From the NCBI GenBank assembly GCA_038227745.1, contig JBBRPS010000619.1:1-6399 (forward strand): a DNA stretch of 6,399 bases, given 5' to 3'. Made by a program: the position numbers and the translations under genes. The DNA is from DASPXY01 sp038227745 (GTDB taxonomy: Bacteria > Planctomycetota > Planctomycetia > Gemmatales > Gemmataceae). The notes under the pieces are model-generated. The model saw nothing but the letters and a program-made list of their open reading frames with translations. It was not told the DNA's origin and did no database searches. Shown piece by piece: positions 1-6,277 of the stretch (within the stretch, counting starts at the first letter, position 1; every line of letters starts with the position of its first letter).

Positions 1-129
1 TGCAGCGAGGACGACAATGGCCTGGGGTCGGCCGAGGGGTTCGCCGTGCGCGCCGCGGACCGCCAGAGAAGGACCGGCAGCCATAATTCCATCGGCCGCC
101 TCTCTTAACTGGTTGATAATTGTTAAACA
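1..129. other. Unassigned edge sequence
   Basis: I see no gene here that I can name. Frame 1 on the + strand is open from the window edge to TAA at 106-108 (35 codons, mostly G or C in third position) and could be the tail of a gene that begins upstream. On the - strand, ATG codons at 92-90 and 84-82 each open a frame that runs off the left edge. None of these reads resembles the missing 5' part of the neighbouring transposase. The last 25 bases, around ttgataattgttaaac, are AT-rich. An in-frame TAA at 124-126 closes the transposase frame on its 5' side. Confidence 0.3.
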
Positions 130-999
130 GTGCCATTCGGTGCCGTCCCCCTCCTGAGCCAGTGTTTGGACGGCAACCACCACACCCTGACCGATCCCGA
201 AACCGACCAACCGCTCCGCTGCCGCGTGCTGTTCGTCTACAGCAGTGCCGACGCGGCTATTTGCCGCCAGACGCGCGAACGCGACCTGGTGCGGTTGCGC
301 GATGGGCTGGAGGCGATTACCGCAACCGTGGCCCGCGGTCACCCGCAAACCACGCAGGCAACCATTGCTCGGCGGGTGACCCGACTGTTCGGCAACCGCG
401 CCGCGGCTCACTTCTTCCGCTGGGAGATGATCCCGTTGACGGCCGCGGCGCAAGCCGCTCTGCCGCCACCCCGTCGCGGCTGCCGCCGACCCACGTGCCG
501 CCTCCGCTATGAGTTCGACGAAACCGCGGCGGCGGCCGCGGCCGCTTACGATGGCCGCGCGGCGTTGCTGACCACGGCACCGCGGCAGCACAGCGGGGAC
601 ACGCTGTTCACCCAGTACAAGCAGCAAAATTATGTGGAGTTGAGCCACCACCCATGGAAGACACCGTTGGCGGTCCGGCCAGTGTTCCTCAAGTCCGTAC
701 GCCGTGTCGAGGCGTTGGTCTGTCTGATGCAGGTGGCGTTGACCGCCTACCAGATGCTGGAGCGGCTCTATCGTCGAAGCGTGGCGGCCGCTGCGGCCCC
801 GTCGGAGCTGCAGCGGACGACGGAGTCCCTGTTACGCTTGTTTCGCGGCTATGGGCTGATCGAACGGTCAACGCGTCTGGGCCGAGTGGTGCATGCCACC
901 CGGCTGACGCCAGAACAAGCGCGTGTCCTGCGGCAATTGGGGTTCCCAACCCCAGCACAATTGTTGGCCCAAATGTTAGCACCGCTGCCGCTCGGCTGA
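130..999 (+). pseudogene. IS1634-type (IS4 superfamily) transposase remnant, 5'-truncated and probably internally deleted
   Basis: C-terminal part of a DDE transposase, the enzyme that would cut and join the ends of its insertion sequence. Residues 163-177 hold the Y-(2)-x-(3)-E-(6)-K signature of IS4-superfamily enzymes: Y163, E170 (third catalytic acid) and K177, with Q166 where Arg is usual. It is followed by KTPLAVRPVFLK and a helical LMQVALTAYQMLERLYRR segment, typical of the DUF4277-containing IS1634 group. The first two catalytic Asp regions are absent. The opening residues GAVPLLSQCLDGN resemble the stretch after the first catalytic Asp, yet TLTDPETDQPL, normally about 100 residues further on, follows at once. 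This suggests an internal deletion near 178, in addition to loss of the 5' end (in-frame TAA at 124-126). The GTG at 130 is only the first possible start. A GC-rich poly-Ala run lies at residues 133-139. The remnant cannot encode an active enzyme. The family call is firm; the deletion point is inferred from remembered family layout. Confidence 0.8.
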
Positions 1000-1039
1000 C
1001 GCTCCAAGCCGGAGAGGTCCAGTGTTGCCTCGGGCACAG

Positions 1040-1060
1040 GGGTGCGGAATATGGGCCTAG
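1040..1060 (-). repeat. IS right-end terminal repeat, shared with the element at 6254-6274
   Basis: Read on the - strand, this 21-bp sequence begins CTAGGCCCATATTCCGC. It matches + strand 6254-6274 (CTAGACCCATATTCCGC and on) at 20 of 21 positions. Similarity ends abruptly on both sides. One copy lies just after a transposase remnant and the other forms the tip of a palindromic element, so a transposase-recognised terminal repeat is the simplest reading. Confidence 0.65.
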
Positions 1061-1138
1061 ATGGTGGCTGGCAGGTGTCGACCCCGGTACGGCAATCGAT
1101 GCGCCTGAACATCCGTCCCTCGGTGCGCCGCTTCGACG

Positions 1139-1174
1139 AGACGCAGCATGCCGGTGACTCCACGGCCTGCGTCT
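1139..1174. repeat. 8-bp inverted repeat upstream of the ParB-like gene
   Basis: AGACGCAG at 1139-1146 is the exact reverse complement of CTGCGTCT at 1167-1174, separated by 20 bp. It lies 40 bp before the ParB-like start and just before a weak -10-like TACAGT at 1176-1181. It could be an operator, possibly an autoregulatory site, but arms of this size also occur by chance in GC-rich DNA. Confidence 0.25.
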
Positions 1175-1213
1175 GTACAGTAGAAGCAACTCCGAACAAC
1201 AGGACATGCACCC

Positions 1214-2092
1214 ATGCGCACGCCAGACAAACCCGATAAGCTTGAAGACCAGCCCGATAAGCGAGAAGAGAAAACTGACGCGGCCGACTGGACTTTGGTA
1301 GACCCCAAGACCCTCAAGGTCAAGGCAGAGTTCCAGCGACTCATTCCCTTGCAAGCCAAGGGGGAACTGCTCGCCCTGGAAGAGAGCATCAAGAGAGAGG
1401 GCTGCCGCGACCCGTTGCTCGTCTGGAAAGGGCGGAATGTCGTCCTCGACGGCCACACCCGTCGCGAGTTGTGCATCAGGCACAAGAAGCAGGTGAAGGT
1501 TCGGGAGATAGACCTACCCGACGAGAAAGCGGCCATCGAGTTCATCCTGCAAATCCAGCGACAGCGCCGCAATCTGACCCGGGAGGCGATGAGCTACTTC
1601 CGTGGGGCGGAGTACAACGCGCTCAAGCAGCAGCACGGCGGAGCCCGGCGCGGCCGCAAACCAAAGGACCAAAGTGATCCCTTGCCCTCCACGGCGAAGA
1701 TCCTGGGCAAGAAATACGGGGTTGGCGAGATGACGATCAAGCGGGACGCCATCTTCGCCCAGGCGATCGACAAGATCGTGGAAGACCACGGCGACCCCGA
1801 GATCCAGCGTAAACTCCTCGGGGCGGATGTCCGTTTGACCCACGGGCTGGCGCGGCTGTTACTCAAGAAGCCAGCCGAGGAGCAGAAGGCGGCTGTGGAC
1901 CAGTTGATCGAGAACGGCGAGATGCCCCGAGCGAAGAAGGCCGGGACTTCTGCGACGCGAAAGCCGAAGGAGGTGGCCCAGTCTTTCATCGCCCGTCTGG
2001 ACAAGAAGGGCGAGGGGCAGGCCCAGGCCGTTTTCAAGCAGATGGCTCGTCTGCTTGGCTTTGCGGTTACCGAGAAATCGTCTGACAGGTGA
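1214..2092 (+). CDS. Stand-alone ParB/Srx-fold DNA-binding protein
   Basis: Predicted cytosolic DNA-binding protein of 292 residues. Residues 1-24 are a charged, probably disordered leader with a PDK repeat. A ParB/Srx N-terminal domain (Pfam ParBc type) spans about 25-120: IPLQAKGELLALEESIK, then PLLVWKGRNVVLDGHTRREL with the DGHTR signature at 79-83. Residues 159-187 (STAKILGKKYGVGEMTIKRD) look like a helix-turn-helix. The C-terminus is Lys-rich and helical. The ATG at 1214 has AGGA at 1201-1204, nine bases upstream. True chromosomal ParB carries GERR-type residues and sits beside parA; here the motif is DGHTR and no parA is visible, so a partition role is doubtful. ParB-like solo proteins of this kind are commonly seen near mobile DNA. 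Regulator, nuclease-like and plasmid or integrative-element maintenance roles remain open. The fold call is confident; the function is not known. Confidence 0.85.
   Translation: MRTPDKPDKLEDQPDKREEKTDAADWTLVDPKTLKVKAEFQRLIPLQAKGELLALEESIKREGCRDPLLVWKGRNVVLDGHTRRELCIRHKKQVKVREIDLPDEKAAIEFILQIQRQRRNLTREAMSYFRGAEYNALKQQHGGARRGRKPKDQSDPLPSTAKILGKKYGVGEMTIKRDAIFAQAIDKIVEDHGDPEIQRKLLGADVRLTHGLARLLLKKPAEEQKAAVDQLIENGEMPRAKKAGTSATRKPKEVAQSFIARLDKKGEGQAQAVFKQMARLLGFAVTEKSSDR
1232..1262 (+). repeat. Short direct repeat coding for PDK
   Basis: CCCGATAAGC occurs at 1232-1241 and again at 1253-1262, a 21-bp in-frame period within the leader of the ParB-like gene. It encodes PDK-type repeats and probably marks a small in-frame duplication in a disordered tail. 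Confidence 0.5.
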
Positions 2093-2441
2093 CGGTTTCG
2101 CTTGGCCAACGCCCGTGCAGATACCGTCGTCAAGGAGGTGGCGGGCTACGGCGTCGGCGGCCTTCCCGACGCGGTCGGCATCCTCTCGGGGCAGTTCGAC
2201 GCCGAGCCGGTGTCCCCCCGGGTTCCACGGGACATTCGATGCGTCGGTCGATGTGACCGACGCGCGCAACAGATGGGCGCTTGGAGTTGCGAAACGCCGG
2301 TGATCCCGACGGCGTACCCAAACGGTAATGTCCACTCGTGCGTGAACGCGCTGTTTGGCGAATCGACGACGGCAGGGCGGTGCGCGTCGGCTATCGCATT
2401 TCCGCCGGTCCGGATGGCGTGCCGAAGAAGTCGAGGATTTG
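2093..2441. other. Non-coding stretch between the ParB-like gene and the kinase operon
   Basis: No credible gene. Open frames exist on both strands (for example 2102-2497 on + and 1859-2335 on -), but they have no recognisable motif, overlap real genes or have poor starts, and look like by-products of high GC content. The stretch holds a hairpin at 2241-2263. It also contains two similar codon strings reading AGDPDGVPKR-stop (2296-2328) and AGPDGVPKK (2403-2429), which may be a decayed coding remnant or coincidence. I see no Rho-independent terminator with a T run after the ParB-like gene. Confidence 0.4.
2241..2263. repeat. Perfect 9-bp inverted repeat (hairpin), GCGTCGGTC/GACCGACGC
   Basis: Arms at 2241-2249 and 2255-2263 with a 5-base loop GATGT. 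The stem is strong, but no T run follows, so it is not a standard Rho-independent terminator. It could mark the 3' end of the ParB-like transcript or bind a protein. Confidence 0.5.
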
Positions 2442-2470
2442 TGGACACGTGGCCACGCGGTTGGTACAAT
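2442..2470 (+). promoter_or_regulatory. Candidate sigma70-type promoter for the kinase/TIR-nSTAND operon
   Basis: TGGACA at 2442-2447 (5 of 6 to TTGACA) is separated by exactly 17 bp from TACAAT at 2465-2470 (5 of 6 to TATAAT). Transcription would start near 2477, giving a leader of about 124 bases before the kinase ATG. It is the best promoter match I found in the gap and lies in the right place and orientation. Promoter prediction by eye in GC-rich phyla is uncertain. Confidence 0.5.
2448..2457. promoter_or_regulatory. 10-bp palindrome in the promoter spacer, candidate operator
   Basis: CGTGGCCACG is a perfect palindrome starting directly after the -35-like hexamer and ending 7 bases before the -10-like hexamer. 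A repressor bound here would block RNA polymerase, so it could hold the operon off. The arms are only 5 bp, so chance is possible. Confidence 0.3.
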
Positions 2471-2600
2471 CGACTGTTTGCTTCCTCGTTCCGGTAGGGA
2501 CCTGGCCTGTCAACGAGTTAGGGCCTCTTCGGTTTGCTCGACACCCCGTCATCCGCACGCAACCCCGGAATCACGGACTGAACCACAGAAAGCATAAAGC

Positions 2601-5063
2601 ATGCTCGGCAAAACGGTTGGCCACTATCGCATCACCGCCAAGCTCGGCGCGGGCGGCATGGGGGAAGTCTTCCTGGCCGAAGACACGCGCCTGGAACGCA
2701 AAGCGGCGATCAAGTTCCTGCCGGCCGAAATGGCCGCGGACCCGGAGCGGCGCCAGCGATTTCTGAATGAGGCCCGAGCCGCTTCGGCGCTCAATCATCC
2801 GCACGTCTGCGTCGTATACGACGTCGGCGAGACGGCAGACGGGTTCCCGTTTATCGCTATGGAGTTCGTGGAGGGCCAGTCGCTACGCGCGCTGGTGAAG
2901 CAAGGGCCGCTGGAGATTTCCAAAGTCGCCGAAATCGCGATGCAGGTTGCCGACGCGCTGGATGCCGCCCATAGCCGGCGGATTGTGCATCGCGACATCA
3001 AGCCCGCCAATATCAGTCTGAATGAGCGGGGACAAGTCAAGGTGCTCGACTTTGGCCTCGCCAAACGGATGCCGACAGGTACGGACGGGCACGACGTCAC
3101 CCAGGATTTTCAACAAACGCAACAGGGACAGGTGCTCGGGACCCCCAGCTACATGAGCCCCGAGCAGGCGCTGGGCAAGGATCTCGATCATCGCACCGAC
3201 ATCTTCAGCGTGGGAGTCGTACTGTACGAACTCGCCACCGGCCAAAAGCCGTTTACCGGCTCCAACTTTTCCGAGATCGTCAACAACATCGTGCATGCCC
3301 AACCCCCGGCGATCGCCCGGCTGAACTACGACGTTCCGCCCGAGCTCGAGCGGATCACCCTCAAGTGCCTGCAGAAACAGCCCGACCGTCGCTATCAATC
3401 GGCTCGGGAACTGATGGTCGATTTGCGGAACCTGACCAGGGAGCTGGAACATGGCGCTGTGGCCGCCGAGTCGGCGATGTACAGTCGCGTGGCGTCAACG
3501 CAGACCTGCGCGGGAACTCCAGGTGCATCGGCGGCAGAGCCGTTTTCTCTGGAGAAGCTCAAGAAAAGCGCTGTGCTGCTCAACTATGCCGCGATCGACG
3601 ACCAGCCGTTGTTCGATGGCAGGCCGGGTTGGGTCTCGCAGTTGCACCGCAACCTCGAGGTGCGGGTCGAGCAGCTCTCGGGCGAGAAGGTCACGATCGC
3701 CCGCCTGCCTGAGTCCGCCGTCGCGACGGTCGTCGAAGGTGAATTGCTGGAGCAACTTCCGCAGGCCAAGGCGATGATCTCGGTGGTCTCACCGCCGTTT
3801 ATCAAGTCCGACATCTGCCGGAAAGAAGTCGAACGGTTCTGGCGCGGTGCCGAGCAAAGCGGTGGTGCCTGGGTGAACGACAAGTCGCGGCTGTTGAAGG
3901 TGCTCAAGACAGCCATCTCCGCCGAAGACATGCCATCCCCACTGGCCGACATTTTTTCGCCCCTGTTCGGCTTCGAATTCTTCGAACTGGATTCGGAAAC
4001 CGGGCGGGTGCGCGAATTCGATGAGACTTTCGGACCGTTGTTGAAGCAACGATTCTTCGAGCGGATGTACGATCTGGCCTACGACACTTGCCAGCTATTG
4101 AGGACATTACAGCAGGTCCGCGCCCGGGGCGTTCAGGCTCCCGAGCCGGACCCCAACCGGCACTGGGTCTACCTGGCGACAACCACGTCGGATGTGCAGG
4201 ACGAGCGCGACCGCATCCGCCGCGAACTGCTCGAACGGGGGCATAGGGTGCTGCCCGACGCGCCGCTGACGATGCTGTCCCGCGGCGTCGAAGCCACCGT
4301 GCGACATTGCCTGGAAAAGTGCACCATCGCCATTCATCTCCTGGGACGGCATTACGGCGTGACCCCCGAAGATTCCTCCGAGTCGATCCCGGCCCTGCAA
4401 GTCCGGTTGACCGCCGAGCAAACTCAGCGTCCCGAGTTACAGCGACTGATCTGGCTGGCGGGCGGCGGCCAAATCGCCGACGAGCGACAACGCGCGTTCG
4501 TCCTTCGCGTGCAGGAAGATCCGGCCCTTCACCATCACGCGGAAATCATCGAAGGCAACTTGAATCTGCTGAAGAAGGACCTCATTCGCCGCCTGTCACC
4601 ACCTGAGGAGAAGCCGAAAGAGGTGCCGCCATCCAAAGCAGCGGTCGGAGCACCGAAGCTGTACCTGATCTGCGACCCGAAGGACGAGCCCCATGTGGAA
4701 GCTCTGGAAGACTACCTGTTCGATCAGGGGCTGGAAGTCAGCCTGCCGGCCTTCGACGGCGATGACGCGAATGCGGCGGCGCTGCACCAGGACAACCTGC
4801 TGCGCTGCGACGCGGTGCTGGTCTACTACGGGGCGGCGCCCAAGGCCTGGGTCGACATCAAGCTGCGGGAACTGCTCAAGGCGGCCGGCTATGGACGTGC
4901 GCGACCGATTGCGGTCCAGGCGGTCTACATCGCGCCGCCGGACGACCACCGCAAGGAGCGATATCGTTCGCACCAGGCCGGCGTGATCCACCAGGCCGAC
5001 CAGTTCGCGCCCAGCGCCGAACTGGACGCCTTCATCGGTCAGGTCAAGGAGGCATGCGCATGA
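2601..5063 (+). CDS. Ser/Thr protein kinase fused to TIR, DUF4062/TIR-like and second TIR-like domains
   Basis: 820-residue multidomain signalling protein. Kinase, residues 8-275: Gly loop GAGGMG 16-21, Lys38 (AAIK), Glu57, HRDIKPAN 130-137 with Asp132 and Asn137, DFG 150-152, Thr181 in GTPSY, SPE 186-188, Asp200. All key residues are present, so it should phosphorylate Ser/Thr. Linker 285-318 shows no transmembrane helix, unlike many PknB-type kinases, so it is probably cytosolic. TIR 1, about 322-485: VLLNYAAIDD, SVVSPPFIKSDICRKEVERF with Glu409 at the position of the NADase catalytic Glu, and FFELDSETGRVREFD. DUF4062/TIR-like, about 520-668: VYLATTTSDVQDERDRIRREL and CTIAIHLLGRHYG. TIR-like 3, about 685-815: LYLICDPKDE, CDAVLVYYGAAPKAW, with Lys754 where Glu is expected. 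The start is fixed by the kinase N-terminus; the ribosome site is weak. The stop overlaps the next gene. Substrate and trigger are unknown; a defence-like role is inferred. Confidence 0.9.
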   Translation: MLGKTVGHYRITAKLGAGGMGEVFLAEDTRLERKAAIKFLPAEMAADPERRQRFLNEARAASALNHPHVCVVYDVGETADGFPFIAMEFVEGQSLRALVKQGPLEISKVAEIAMQVADALDAAHSRRIVHRDIKPANISLNERGQVKVLDFGLAKRMPTGTDGHDVTQDFQQTQQGQVLGTPSYMSPEQALGKDLDHRTDIFSVGVVLYELATGQKPFTGSNFSEIVNNIVHAQPPAIARLNYDVPPELERITLKCLQKQPDRRYQSARELMVDLRNLTRELEHGAVAAESAMYSRVASTQTCAGTPGASAAEPFSLEKLKKSAVLLNYAAIDDQPLFDGRPGWVSQLHRNLEVRVEQLSGEKVTIARLPESAVATVVEGELLEQLPQAKAMISVVSPPFIKSDICRKEVERFWRGAEQSGGAWVNDKSRLLKVLKTAISAEDMPSPLADIFSPLFGFEFFELDSETGRVREFDETFGPLLKQRFFERMYDLAYDTCQLLRTLQQVRARGVQAPEPDPNRHWVYLATTTSDVQDERDRIRRELLERGHRVLPDAPLTMLSRGVEATVRHCLEKCTIAIHLLGRHYGVTPEDSSESIPALQVRLTAEQTQRPELQRLIWLAGGGQIADERQRAFVLRVQEDPALHHHAEIIEGNLNLLKKDLIRRLSPPEEKPKEVPPSKAAVGAPKLYLICDPKDEPHVEALEDYLFDQGLEVSLPAFDGDDANAAALHQDNLLRCDAVLVYYGAAPKAWVDIKLRELLKAAGYGRARPIAVQAVYIAPPDDHRKERYRSHQAGVIHQADQFAPSAELDAFIGQVKEACA
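5046..5052 (+). promoter_or_regulatory. Ribosome binding site AAGGAGG that decides the nSTAND1 start
   Basis: AAGGAGG lies inside the end of the kinase/TIR gene. It is only one base from the ATG at 5054 but seven bases from the ATG at 5060. The second ATG is therefore preferred and overlaps the upstream stop as ATGA (5060-5063), a classic arrangement for coupled translation. Confidence 0.75.
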
Positions 5064-6277
5064 GTGACTCACCCCCCCAAATGAACCCCTTCCCTGGCCT
5101 GCGGCCTTTCACCCAGGAAGAAGACTACCTGTTCTTTGGCCGCGAAGAACGAACACTCGAGCTGCTCGCGCGTTTGGGCAGCCACCGGTTTGTCGCCGTG
5201 GTCGGCACTTCGGGCAGCGGCAAGAGTTCGCTGGTCCGCTGCGGACTGTTGTCGGAGCTGCTGGGCGGCAAGATGCTCGGCGCCGGCGCCTCGTGGGAAA
5301 TCGCCGTCACGCATCCCGGCGGTAATCCGCTCGCGTTGCTGACCGAGGCACTGCTGGACGCCGACCTCTACGATCGCGCGCAAGAAAACACCTGCGAGAA
5401 TCTGTTGGCCACGCTCTCCCGCAGTCACTTCGGTCTGGTCGAAGCGGTCAAGCAAGCGGGACTCGGCGAAGGCACGAACTTCCTGTTGGTCGTCGACCAG
5501 TTCGAGGAGATCTTCCGCTTTCACGAAGCGGGCCAGACGCAGCAGGAGATGGCCAACAAGTTTGTCAGCCTCCTGCTGGAAGCCGCAGCGCAGAAGGAAG
5601 TGCCGATCTACGTGGTGCTGACCATGCGCTCGGACTTCATCGGCGAGTGCGGCCAGTTTGAAGGGCTCGCCGAGGCGGTCAACCGGGGCGAGTTCCTGAT
5701 TCCCCGGCTAACCCGCGAACAATACAAGCGCGTCATCGAAGGGCCGGTCCGCGTCGCTGGAGGAAAGATCACGCCGCGCTTGCTGCAGCGGCTGCTCAAC
5801 GACCTTGGTCAGCAGGCCGACCAGTTGCCCTGCCTGCAGCACGCCATGATGCGGACCTGGAACGTCTGGGCCCAGAAGGGGGACGAAGACGCGCTCGACC
5901 TGGAAGATTACCAACGTGTCGGCAAGATGACGCACGCCTTGTCGCTGCATGCCGACGAGATCTACGACGCGCTGCCAACCGATCGTCAACGGCAACTTTG
6001 CCGGGGCCTGTTTCAGGCGCTCACGGTCCAGGAATCGGAAAACCGCGGTATCCGGCGGCCGCAGCGCCTGGGCCGACTGTGCCAGATTCTGGACGTTCCA
6101 GCCGATGAGCTGTTGCCGATCATCGACGCCTACCGTCAGCCGGGCGTGACGTTCTTGATGCCCGGCACGGACGTTGAGTCAACCGACCGGACGATCATCG
6201 ATATTTCCCACGAAAGCCTGATGCGCGTCTGGACCCGGCTGCGGCACTGGGCCCTAGACCCATATTCCGCACCCTAA
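5060..6277 (+). CDS. nSTAND1 P-loop ATPase, 3' end disrupted by a palindromic element
   Basis: STAND-class ATPase, the switch and scaffold part of a signalling complex that would oligomerise on ATP binding. From the ATG at 5060 it reads 405 residues. Residues 9-30 carry the family opening NPFPGLRPF and DYLFFGREE. Walker A is GTSGSGKSS at 49-57 (Lys55), Walker B LLVVDQFEE at 142-150 (Asp146, Glu149), with MRSDF at 189-193 and a later helical and winged-helix region up to ISHESLMRVWTRLRHW (382-397). Family members normally continue for hundreds of residues into WD40, TPR or other sensor repeats. Here the last seven residues (LDPYSAP) and the TAA are encoded by the element that starts near 6254, so the sensor is missing in this frame. 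Translation is coupled to the kinase/TIR gene by an ATGA overlap, implying a shared complex. The rest of the gene may lie beyond the window. The ATPase may be inactive, or uncontrolled through loss of its regulatory part. Confidence 0.85.
   Translation: MSDSPPQMNPFPGLRPFTQEEDYLFFGREERTLELLARLGSHRFVAVVGTSGSGKSSLVRCGLLSELLGGKMLGAGASWEIAVTHPGGNPLALLTEALLDADLYDRAQENTCENLLATLSRSHFGLVEAVKQAGLGEGTNFLLVVDQFEEIFRFHEAGQTQQEMANKFVSLLLEAAAQKEVPIYVVLTMRSDFIGECGQFEGLAEAVNRGEFLIPRLTREQYKRVIEGPVRVAGGKITPRLLQRLLNDLGQQADQLPCLQHAMMRTWNVWAQKGDEDALDLEDYQRVGKMTHALSLHADEIYDALPTDRQRQLCRGLFQALTVQESENRGIRRPQRLGRLCQILDVPADELLPIIDAYRQPGVTFLMPGTDVESTDRTIIDISHESLMRVWTRLRHWALDPYSAP

Larger units (their letters stand above)
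127..1060 (+). mobile_element. Relic of an IS1634-type insertion sequence (right-hand part)
   Basis: The transposase remnant is followed after 40 bp by a terminal-repeat-like sequence ending at 1060, a normal spacing between a transposase stop codon and an IS end. The left end is not visible, either because it lies before the window or because it was deleted. The target duplication therefore cannot be tested. The boundary at 1060 is set by where similarity to the palindromic element at the far end of the window stops. Confidence 0.55.

Noticed and set aside
120..512. Overlapping + strand frame of 130 codons
   Set aside because: Pro/Arg-rich product without motifs, in an alternative frame of the transposase remnant.
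1060..1070. Shared 11-mer GATGGTGGCTG next to the IS end and inside the palindromic element (6344-6354)
   Set aside because: Exact matches of this length are expected by chance among all pairs in 6.4 kb, and the flanks do not match.
689..1483. Long - strand open frame of 264 codons
   Set aside because: It runs antisense across the transposase remnant, the intergenic gap and the start of the ParB-like gene. It has no recognisable motif and is explained by high GC content.
1859..2335. Possible 158-codon - strand gene
   Set aside because: About half of it lies antisense to the ParB-like gene, and the product has no recognisable domain.
2102..2497. Possible 131-codon gene in the gap
   Set aside because: TTG start, Cys/Arg-rich product with no motif, and it would cover the candidate promoter and hairpin.
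2338..2766. Possible 142-codon gene before and into the kinase
   Set aside because: It runs into the kinase catalytic domain in another frame, starts at GTG and has no family features.
5054..5059. ATG at 5054 as start of the nSTAND1 gene
   Set aside because: Only one base separates it from the AAGGAGG ribosome site; the ATG at 5060 has ideal seven-base spacing and the ATGA overlap.
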